Source: an uncultured Faecalibacterium sp.
GTDB lineage: Bacteria > Bacillota > Clostridia > Oscillospirales > Ruminococcaceae
Assembly (NCBI GenBank): GCA_934501115.1
Contig: CAKSTO010000037.1
Location: 1 to 25,450, forward strand
Length of the DNA stretch: 25,450 nucleotides
Reading direction: 5' to 3'
The notes beneath the pieces were generated by a model, which did no database searches, was not told the DNA's origin, and saw only the letters and a program-made list of their open reading frames with translations. This document shows positions 14,209-20,391 of the stretch, one piece after another. Every line of letters begins with the position of its first letter. Within the stretch, counting starts at the first letter, position 1. The position numbers and the translations under genes are program-made.

Positions 14209-15027
14209 ATGAAACTGCTGACATTGAATACCCACAGCCTGATCATACCGGAGCATGAGGCAAAGCGGGAGATTTTTGTAGACTTCATCGCAAAAGAGCA
14301 GCCGGAGGTGTTCGCCCTGCAGGAGGTGAACCAGACCGCCGCCGCTCCGCTGCTGGGGGACGCTCCGGCGGGGTACTATCCCTGCCCTGACAATAGGGTG
14401 CCGCTGAAAGCGGACAACCACGCCGCAGCCGTGGCAAAAATGCTGGAAGAGCGGGGCGTGCACTACGACTGGAGCTGGCTCCCGGCAAAGGTCGGCTACG
14501 ACATTTACGATGAGGGCGCGGCGGTGTTCAGCCGCGCGCCCATCACCGCCGCCGAAAACCTGCTGCTGAGCAAAACCAGCGATTACACCAACTGGAAGAC
14601 CCGCCGCACGCTGGGCATCTGTGCAGGAGATGTCTGGTATTATACGGTGCATCTGGGCTGGTGGAAGGACGAAGAGGAGCCGTTCGCTGCCCAGTGGGAA
14701 ACGCTGTCGCAGGCGGCAGGCGCAAAACCGACCGCATTTCTGCTGGGAGACTTTAACAGCGAAGCGGACGTGCGGGGCGAGGGCTATGACCTCATCCTCC
14801 GCAGCGGCTGGCAGGATACCTACCGGCTGGCGCAGCAGCGGGACGATGGCTATACCGTTGTGCAGGCCATTGATGGCTGGCGGGACGCCCCGGATGCAGC
14901 GGCAAAAAAGCGCATCGACCAGATCTGGTGTTCCAGAGAAGTGACCGTAAAAAGCAGCCGGGTCGTGTTTGGCGGCTTGCAGGAGCCGCAGGTGTCCGAC
15001 CATGCAGGTGTTTTGATCGAGTTATAA
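14209..15027 (+). CDS. mapP: Endonuclease/exonuclease/phosphatase-fold protein, probable maltose 6'-phosphate phosphatase
   Basis: 272-aa EEP-fold metallohydrolase with the full set of active-site motifs: Asn7 in LNTH, Glu39 in LQEV, His148 in TVHLGWW, Asp181/Asn183 in LGDFNS, Asp237 in DQIW, Asp264-His265 in SDHAG. There is no signal peptide. It starts 5 bases after the EIIBC stop without its own ribosome site, so it is coupled to the permease. From memory, MapP of Enterococcus faecalis is encoded directly downstream of the maltose EIIBC gene and dephosphorylates maltose 6'-phosphate to free maltose. The following malQ needs unphosphorylated maltose, which supports this role over a nuclease. 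Function is inferred from synteny. Confidence 0.72.
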   Translation: MKLLTLNTHSLIIPEHEAKREIFVDFIAKEQPEVFALQEVNQTAAAPLLGDAPAGYYPCPDNRVPLKADNHAAAVAKMLEERGVHYDWSWLPAKVGYDIYDEGAAVFSRAPITAAENLLLSKTSDYTNWKTRRTLGICAGDVWYYTVHLGWWKDEEEPFAAQWETLSQAAGAKPTAFLLGDFNSEADVRGEGYDLILRSGWQDTYRLAQQRDDGYTVVQAIDGWRDAPDAAAKKRIDQIWCSREVTVKSSRVVFGGLQEPQVSDHAGVLIEL

Positions 15028-15043
15028 AGGAAGGGAATCGAAG

Positions 15044-16546
15044 ATGCAGAGAAGTGCGGGCATTTTGCTGCCCATCAGCAGTCTGCCGTCCCCTTACGGC
15101 ATCGGCTGCTTTTCGCAGGAGGCATACGACTTTGTGGACTGGCTCAAGGAAGCCGGGCAGACCTACTGGCAGATCCTGCCGCTGGGTGTTACCAGCTACG
15201 GCGACAGCCCCTATCAGAGCTTTTCCGCCTTTGCGGGCAACCCCTATTTCATCAGTCTGGATGCACTGGTGGAGGAAGGCGTTCTGACCGCAGCCGAGTG
15301 CAAAAAGGCGAATTTCGGCCGCAAGGCGGACGATATCGATTACAGCCGCCTGTATACCGAGCGCGGCCGTCTGCTGCGGCTGGCGTATTCCCGCAGCGAC
15401 ATCGGCCACAACGAAGCGTTTACGGCGTTCTGCGAGAAAAACAAGTGGTGGCTGGATGATTTTGCCCTGTTCATGGCGGTGAAGGACCGCTTTGAGGGCA
15501 AGCCGTGGATCGAGTGGGCGGAGGACATCCGTCTGCGCTGGCAGCCTGCCATGGACTACTACCGCCGGGAGCTGTACTTTGAGGTGGAGTATTACAAGTA
15601 TCTCCAGTTCAAGTTCGACGAGCAGTGGCGCAAACTGAAAGTCTACGCCAACAGCAAAGGCATCCAGATCATCGGCGATATCCCCATCTATGTGGCGCTG
15701 GATTCGGCGGACGCATGGGCAAACCCGGGGCTGTTCCAGCTGGACAAGGACAACATCCCCACGGCGGTGGCGGGCGTCCCCCCGGATGGTTTCTCCCCCA
15801 CCGGTCAGCTGTGGGGCAACCCGCTCTACCGCTGGGAGGCACACCGCGAAACCGGCTATCAGTGGTGGATCACCCGCCTGTGGTACTGCTTCGAGCTGTA
15901 CGATGTGGTGCGCATCGACCACTTCCGCGGCTTTGATGAATATTTCTCCATCCCCTACGGCAGCGAAACTGCGGCAGAGGGTCACTGGGAAAAAGGCCCC
16001 GGCATCGAGCTGTTCCGCGCCGTGGAGCAGGCGCTGGGCAGGCGGGAGATCATCGCAGAGGATCTTGGCTACATGAGCGACACCGTACGGCAGCTGGTGC
16101 AGGACAGCGGCTTCCCCGGCATGAAGGTGCTGGAGTTTGCCTTTGACTCCCGCGATACCGGCAGCGCCAGCGACTACCTGCCCCACAACTACCCGGTGAA
16201 CAGCGTGGCCTACACCGGCACCCACGACAACGAGACGCTGGTATCGTGGTATCAGACCATCTCTGCTGCCGAGCGCGCCATGGTGCGGGATTACCTGTAC
16301 GACTACGCCACCCCGGAGGAGCAGCTCTATAAAAGCATGATCGCACTGCTCCTGCGCAGCGCAGCGGCGAGGTGCATCGTTCCTATGCAGGACTGGCTTG
16401 GGCTGGACAACTCTGCCCGCATCAATAAGCCCTCTACCGTAGGCCAGAACTGGCGCTGGCGGCTGAAAAAGACCCAGCTGACCAAGAAACTCCAAAAAGA
16501 GATCTGCCAGCTGACCACCCGCTACGGGCGGAAGAACTGGGCGTAA
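15044..16546 (+). CDS. malQ: 4-alpha-glucanotransferase (amylomaltase, GH77)
   Basis: 500 aa, standard MalQ length. It transfers alpha-1,4-glucan segments between maltooligosaccharides and releases glucose from maltose-type acceptors. GH77 motifs include an N-terminal GILLPISSLPSPYGIG and WQILPLG; nucleophile Asp292 in RIDHFRG; acid/base Glu339 in AEDLG; Asp395 in GTHDNE. AAGGAAGGG lies upstream of the ATG. It follows the putative phosphatase by 16 bases and is the last gene of the operon; two terminator-like hairpins follow. With no maltose phosphorylase or 6-phospho-alpha-glucosidase here, MalQ is the only visible enzyme for intracellular maltose in this locus. Confidence 0.96.
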   Translation: MQRSAGILLPISSLPSPYGIGCFSQEAYDFVDWLKEAGQTYWQILPLGVTSYGDSPYQSFSAFAGNPYFISLDALVEEGVLTAAECKKANFGRKADDIDYSRLYTERGRLLRLAYSRSDIGHNEAFTAFCEKNKWWLDDFALFMAVKDRFEGKPWIEWAEDIRLRWQPAMDYYRRELYFEVEYYKYLQFKFDEQWRKLKVYANSKGIQIIGDIPIYVALDSADAWANPGLFQLDKDNIPTAVAGVPPDGFSPTGQLWGNPLYRWEAHRETGYQWWITRLWYCFELYDVVRIDHFRGFDEYFSIPYGSETAAEGHWEKGPGIELFRAVEQALGRREIIAEDLGYMSDTVRQLVQDSGFPGMKVLEFAFDSRDTGSASDYLPHNYPVNSVAYTGTHDNETLVSWYQTISAAERAMVRDYLYDYATPEEQLYKSMIALLLRSAAARCIVPMQDWLGLDNSARINKPSTVGQNWRWRLKKTQLTKKLQKEICQLTTRYGRKNWA

Positions 16547-16558
16547 CAGCAGAAGAGC

Positions 16559-16607
16559 GCTGCAGCCTGTGAGCCGGCAGCATACCGCTGCAGCTGTGCG
16601 TTTTTTT
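16559..16607 (+). terminator. Probable terminator directly after malQ
   Basis: GCTGCAGC (16559-16566) pairs with GCTGCAGC (16587-16594) with a 20-nt loop that can form an alternative GCAGC/GCTGC hairpin. A seven-base T-run (16601-16607) follows six bases after the stem. The geometry is imperfect, so it may be leaky; a much stronger terminator lies downstream. Confidence 0.5.
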
Positions 16608-16674
16608 CTCCCGGCAAAGGACCCCGGCAGCCGGAAAATATCGTGAACGGACTGAGTGCCCTGAAAGCAAAGTG

Positions 16675-16716
16675 CCCGCCCTTCTGTGGAAAGACCGCAG
16701 AAGGGCGGGTATTTTT
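16675..16716 (+). terminator. Strong rho-independent terminator of the maltose operon
   Basis: A 15-bp stem (16675-16689 with 16695-16709, one G-U pair) with a 5-nt AAAGA loop, followed by TATTTTT (16710-16716). It insulates the maltose operon from the mannose-family PTS. Confidence 0.92.
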
Positions 16717-16882
16717 GTGAAAAGGAACCGTCACTCACGCGGGCGAGTGCACAGTTTTGCCGACACAGTGTCGATGAAGGCACAGACAGTGTCGAAAGCG
16801 GGTGCCTGAATCACTAAAAAGATAGTCACAACAAAACGAAAACTGTGCAGGGTGTATACTGCAGACACAAGGAGGAATGTAC
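16717..16882 (+). promoter_or_regulatory. Control region of the mannose-family PTS operon
   Basis: The gap between the terminator and EIIA holds an exact repeat pair (listed separately). A TATACT (16855-16860) could be a -10 but has no -35 at the right distance and would leave a leader of only about 15 nt. AGGCAC at 16778-16783 resembles a sigma-54 -24 box, but the matching -12 position reads GTGT instead of TTGC. The true promoter is therefore unclear and probably activator-dependent. Confidence 0.4.
16761..16795. repeat. Direct repeat/palindrome, likely activator site for the PTS operon
   Basis: CGACAC-A-GTGTCG (16761-16773) is a perfect 13-bp palindrome. Its right part ACAGTGTCGA (16766-16775) recurs exactly at 16786-16795. 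The spacing is 20 bp, two helical turns, so both copies face the same side of the DNA. This is the layout of an upstream activating sequence; the regulator encoded downstream is the obvious candidate to bind it. Confidence 0.6.
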
Positions 16883-17278
16883 ATGAGAACTGTGATCTTA
16901 GCGTCGCACGGACATCTGGCATCCGGGATGAAGAATACGGTGGAGATGATCCTGGGAGAGCAGGAAGCACTCAAAGCGTTTGATGCCTATACAACGCCGG
17001 AGTGCAACGTCCATGATACACTGGAAGCCATGATCCGTCAGGCCGACGGAGAATGCGTCATCGTTACGGATGTGCTGGGCGGCAGCGTGAATAAGGAAGC
17101 CGTCGTATTTGCAGCACAGCCTGGGGTGCGCGTGATCACCGGAATGAATTTGACACTGGTCGCAACCCTGTTGACCGAAGAGGAGCTGCCGCTGGATGAG
17201 CTGGTCAAAACCGGCATCGCAGAGGCACAGGCTTCCATTCAGCAGCCGGAGTTCGTCAGTGAAGAAGAAGATTTCTGA
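16883..17278 (+). CDS. PTS mannose-family EIIA subunit
   Basis: 131-aa cytoplasmic phosphocarrier of a mannose/fructose/sorbose-type PTS. The phospho-acceptor is His9 in ILASHGHLASG, followed by the family features VIVTDVLGGSVN and VITGMNLTLVATLL. It takes phosphate from HPr and passes it to EIIB. AAGGAGG (16869-16875) is 7 bases from ATG 16883; an upstream ATG at 16877 is only one base from the ribosome site. First gene of the EIIA-EIIB-EIIC-EIID set, 17 bases before EIIB. Separate EIIA and EIIB genes differ from the fused ManX of E. coli. Confidence 0.93.
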   Translation: MRTVILASHGHLASGMKNTVEMILGEQEALKAFDAYTTPECNVHDTLEAMIRQADGECVIVTDVLGGSVNKEAVVFAAQPGVRVITGMNLTLVATLLTEEELPLDELVKTGIAEAQASIQQPEFVSEEEDF

Positions 17279-17295
17279 TAAGGAGGAAAAAATTT

Positions 17296-17757
17296 ATGAT
17301 CCAACTGCTGCGCGTTGACCATCGTCTGCTGCATGGTCAGGTGGTTTTCAGCTGGTGTGGCCAGCTGAACCCCAACTGCATCCTGATCGCGAACGATGCT
17401 GCCGCGACCGATGATGTACGCAAGGCTGCGCTGCGTCTGGGCAAGCCCAACAATGTCAAGCTCGTCATCAAGACGGTGGATGATTCCATTGCTGCCATCA
17501 ACGAGGGCAAGACCGACAAGTACAGCCTGATGATCGTGACCGGCAATGTCAAGGATGCGGTGCGTCTGGCACGGGAGACCACCCAGATCAGGAGCATCAA
17601 TCTGGGCGGCACAAAGTCTACGCCGGACCGCCACGCACTGTCCCCCATGGTCTATGTATCGGACGAAGAGGAAAAGCTGCTGCACGAGGCCGCTGCGGAG
17701 GGCATTGAGGTGTCTATCCAGGCAGTGCCCAGTGATGCCAAGAAGATATTGACCTGA
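17296..17757 (+). CDS. PTS mannose-family EIIB subunit
   Basis: 153 aa. The N-terminus RVDHRLLHGQVVFSW carries phospho-His13 and is diagnostic for mannose-family EIIB. This enzyme phosphorylates the sugar as it leaves the EIIC/EIID channel, using His rather than the Cys found in other PTS families. Other family features are ILIANDAAATDDVRK and INLGGTKS. AAGGAGG precedes the start by 9 bases. It lies between EIIA and EIIC. The transported sugar cannot be assigned from these motifs; mannose, fructose, sorbose, N-acetylgalactosamine and hexuronic or amino sugars are all handled by the family. Confidence 0.94.
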   Translation: MIQLLRVDHRLLHGQVVFSWCGQLNPNCILIANDAAATDDVRKAALRLGKPNNVKLVIKTVDDSIAAINEGKTDKYSLMIVTGNVKDAVRLARETTQIRSINLGGTKSTPDRHALSPMVYVSDEEEKLLHEAAAEGIEVSIQAVPSDAKKILT

Positions 17758-17783
17758 TCCATTAAGAACAGGAGGAGAACAAC

Positions 17784-18557
17784 ATGCTTGTAAAGACATT
17801 ATTGATCGCACTGGTTTCCTTTATCGGTTTTCTGGAATGCGGCGTCGGCAACTCCATGATCCAGCGTCCCATCGTGATGGGCCCGCTGGTCGGTCTGGTG
17901 CTGGGCGATGTGAACGCGGGTCTGGCCGTGGGTGCTACGCTGGAGCTGGCCTTCATGGGCAATGTGACCATCGGCGCAGCGCTGCCGCCGGAGATCACCG
18001 CAGGCGGCATTCTGGGCACTGCGCTGGCCATCGTTTCCGGCAATGGCACAGAGGCTGCCCTTGCACTGGCACTGCCCATTGCTACGGTGGCTCTGCTGAT
18101 CAAGAACACCTATTATCTGACCGCCCGCAGCTGGTTTTTGCATAAGTCTGATCAATATGCGGCTGAAGGCAACGCCGCCGGCGTGGATGCCATGCACATG
18201 ATCAGCTTCCTTTCCTACGATATCGTCATGTCTCTGGTCATCGCCATCTGCTTCTACTGCGGCAGCGACGCGGTGCAGAGCTTCCTTGCCATCATCCCCG
18301 CATTCATCATCCGCGGCATTTCCGTGGCCGCCGGCATCCTGCCTGCACTGGGCTTTGCCATGCTGGGCAAGATCCTTATCAGCCCCAAGGTGGCTCCGTA
18401 TTTCCTGCTGGGCTTCCTGCTGGCTGCATACCTCAATGTTCCCGTGCTGGGCATCGCACTGCTGGGCGTGATCATTGTGGCGCTGATGCTGCTCAATGAC
18501 CAGAACAAGCCGAACAATACTGCTGTGGTTGACGGAGGTGCCGACGATGACTTCTAA
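17784..18557 (+). CDS. PTS mannose-family EIIC subunit
   Basis: 257-aa integral membrane subunit with the conserved opening FIGFLECGVGNSMIQRPIVMGPLVGLVLGDVN-type region, seen as ECGVGNSMIQRPIV and GLVLGDVNAGLAVG, followed by GATLELAFMGNVTIGAALPPE. About seven to eight hydrophobic segments. With EIID it forms the sugar-conducting channel. AGGAGG precedes the ATG by 7 bases. Its last 11 bases overlap the EIID start, so EIIC and EIID are translationally coupled in equal amounts. Confidence 0.93.
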   Translation: MLVKTLLIALVSFIGFLECGVGNSMIQRPIVMGPLVGLVLGDVNAGLAVGATLELAFMGNVTIGAALPPEITAGGILGTALAIVSGNGTEAALALALPIATVALLIKNTYYLTARSWFLHKSDQYAAEGNAAGVDAMHMISFLSYDIVMSLVIAICFYCGSDAVQSFLAIIPAFIIRGISVAAGILPALGFAMLGKILISPKVAPYFLLGFLLAAYLNVPVLGIALLGVIIVALMLLNDQNKPNNTAVVDGGADDDF

Positions 18558-19365
18558 TAACGAGAAAAAGCTGCTCACCAAGAGCGATATCAACAGGGTG
18601 TTCTGGAGATCCTTTACGGTCAATGCGTCCTTCAACTACGAACGCCAGATGAGCCAGGGTGCGCAGTATGCACTGTCCCCTGTCCTGCAGAAGCTGTACC
18701 CGGAAAAGAAAGATCTGGCAGAGGCGCTGCAGCGCCATGCAGAGTTCTTCAACACCACGCCCATGCTCTGCCCCTTTATCTTCGGCATCACAGCGGCCAT
18801 GGAAGAAGAAAACGCCGCGCAGGAAGACTTTGACCCCAACACCATCAACTCGGTCAAGGCCGGTCTGATGGGCCCGCTGGCCGGCATCGGCGACTCGGTA
18901 TTCTGGGGCACCCTGCGTCCTCTGGCCGGCGGCATCGCCTGCTCGCTGGCACTGACGGGCAACCTGTTTGCGCCGTTCCTGTTCCTGCTGCTGTTCAACA
19001 TCCCCAACGTGCTGGTGCGCTACTTCGGCTGCCACTGGGGCTACAACTCCGGCATGAAGGCGCTGAACCGCTTTGAGGAACTGGGTCTGACCGAAAAGAT
19101 CTTTACCGCGGCAGCCATCATCGGCCTGCTGGTCATCGGCGGCATGTCGGCCTCCATGGTCAGCATCAACCCGGTCATTGCCATTGGCAGCGGCGACAAC
19201 GCCATCAAGCTGATCGATGTCATCAACGGCATCATGCCCAAGATGCTCTCTCTGTTCACCACACTGGGTGTCTACCGGCTGCTCAAGAAGGGCGCGAAGC
19301 CCAACACGATCCTGCTGGGCATCATCGTAGTCAGTGTGCTGCTCACCGCCATCGGCGTTTTCTGA
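18547..19365 (+). CDS. PTS mannose-family EIID subunit
   Basis: 272 aa. Family hallmarks are the N-terminal LTKSDINRVFWRSF and FNYERQMSQGAQYALSPVL, then the central GLMGPLAGIGDSVFWGTLRPL motif near residue 100-120. The C-terminal part has membrane segments ending IIVVSVLLTAIGVF. ATG 18547 has GGAGG (18534-18538) 8 bases upstream; an earlier in-frame start at 18496 lies deep in EIIC and lacks a ribosome site. Last gene of the PTS set; about 93 bases with a long hairpin separate it from the serine hydrolase. Confidence 0.93.
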   Translation: MTSNNEKKLLTKSDINRVFWRSFTVNASFNYERQMSQGAQYALSPVLQKLYPEKKDLAEALQRHAEFFNTTPMLCPFIFGITAAMEEENAAQEDFDPNTINSVKAGLMGPLAGIGDSVFWGTLRPLAGGIACSLALTGNLFAPFLFLLLFNIPNVLVRYFGCHWGYNSGMKALNRFEELGLTEKIFTAAAIIGLLVIGGMSASMVSINPVIAIGSGDNAIKLIDVINGIMPKMLSLFTTLGVYRLLKKGAKPNTILLGIIVVSVLLTAIGVF

Positions 19366-19401
19366 GCAGAACTTTTCAAGACGGCGATTTTATAGTAAAA
19401 T

Positions 19402-19439
19402 GGAAAGCGGATGGGAGCGTGGGCTGACATCCGCTTTCC
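19402..19439 (+). other. 12-bp hairpin between EIID and the serine hydrolase
   Basis: GGAAAGCGGATG (19402-19413) pairs perfectly with CATCCGCTTTCC (19428-19439), 14-nt loop, no T-run. It ends 12 bases before the AGGAGG of the next gene. It may protect the 3' end of the PTS mRNA, direct processing, or modulate translation of the next gene. A weak promoter (TTTCAA-16-TAAAAT) may lie just upstream. Confidence 0.6.
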
Positions 19440-19458
19440 CACTTATCAGGAGGCTGCA

Positions 19459-20358
19459 ATGAACTGTACCGAAGAATTTATTGCGAAAATGAAGCAGAAG
19501 GACATCGTGATCAACTTTGTGCAGGCATGGCGCAATGATACGCTGGAAGAGAGCTATGCCCGTCTGGATAAGCCTACCCGCCTGCACGCGTATTCGGTAA
19601 GCAAGAGCGTCACCTCCATCGGTGTGGGTCTTGCCGTGCAGGAAGGGCTGCTGCGGCTGGACGACCCGGTGCTGAAATTCTACCCGGAATACGACCCGGC
19701 AACGCTTGCACCCAACTTACGGAAGATGACGGTGCGGGATCTGTTGAAGATGGGGTGCGGCTCCAAGGATAAAATGTTCTTCTGGAACGATGCGCAGCGG
19801 CTGCAGTGCAGGGACTGGCAGGATTATTTCCTGCGCAATGCGTTCCCCTATGAGCCGGGCACCCGGTTCGAGTACAACAATTTCAACAGCTATATGTGCA
19901 GCTGCATCGTGGAGCGCGCTGCGGGCTGCACCCTGAAAGACTACATGACGCCCCGCTTTTTCGATAAGCTGGGCATCGGCAACCCGGACTGGCTCACCTG
20001 CCCCATGGGACATTCTGCCGGTGCGAACGGCCTGTTTTTGAGCATTGACGAGATGTCCCGCATCGGGCAGTTCCTGCTGCACGACGGCTGCTGGAACGGC
20101 GAACAGATCCTGAGCCCCGCATATCTGCACGAGGCGGAAAAAAATCAGTACCCGGTCAACTACCCCAAGCACGGCTACGGCTATTTCTTCTGGACGAACC
20201 CGGATGGCGAGTCCTACCGCGCAGACGGTATGTACGGCCAGTACATCGTGGTGGTGCCCAGGAGCAATGTGGTGGTCACGGTGCAGGCGCTGGACAGCAA
20301 AAAATTCTTCGACGATGTGTGGTCGGAGCTGGTGGTGCCCTTCCTGAACAAGAGTTGA
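19459..20358 (+). CDS. Serine hydrolase, beta-lactamase/class C family
   Basis: 299 aa with the penicillin-binding-protein-like fold. SxxK motif SVSK at 46-49 (nucleophile Ser46, Lys49), second motif YNN in FEYNNFNSY, and a C-terminal HGYGYFFWTN segment in place of the classic KTG/HTG box. No signal peptide or membrane anchor is visible, so it is predicted to be cytoplasmic, unusual for a peptidoglycan enzyme and more like esterases (EstB type) or amidases of the family. AGGAGG sets the ATG at 19459. Located between a sugar PTS and its probable regulator, it might de-esterify or deacylate the imported sugar phosphate; that role is inferred from location. Confidence 0.84.
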   Translation: MNCTEEFIAKMKQKDIVINFVQAWRNDTLEESYARLDKPTRLHAYSVSKSVTSIGVGLAVQEGLLRLDDPVLKFYPEYDPATLAPNLRKMTVRDLLKMGCGSKDKMFFWNDAQRLQCRDWQDYFLRNAFPYEPGTRFEYNNFNSYMCSCIVERAAGCTLKDYMTPRFFDKLGIGNPDWLTCPMGHSAGANGLFLSIDEMSRIGQFLLHDGCWNGEQILSPAYLHEAEKNQYPVNYPKHGYGYFFWTNPDGESYRADGMYGQYIVVVPRSNVVVTVQALDSKKFFDDVWSELVVPFLNKS

Positions 20359-20391
20359 CCGGATGAAAAAACAACAGGAGCAAAGGTGACA

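Noticed and set aside
12578..14224. Long open frame on the minus strand opposite the maltose EIIBC
   Set aside because: Antisense mirror with biased composition; the sense strand encodes a complete EIIBC.
16778..16793. Sigma-54 promoter upstream of the mannose-family PTS
   Set aside because: The -24-like GGCAC is good but the -12 position reads GTGT instead of TTGC. Other GG/GC pairs nearby have the wrong spacing (9 rather than 10).
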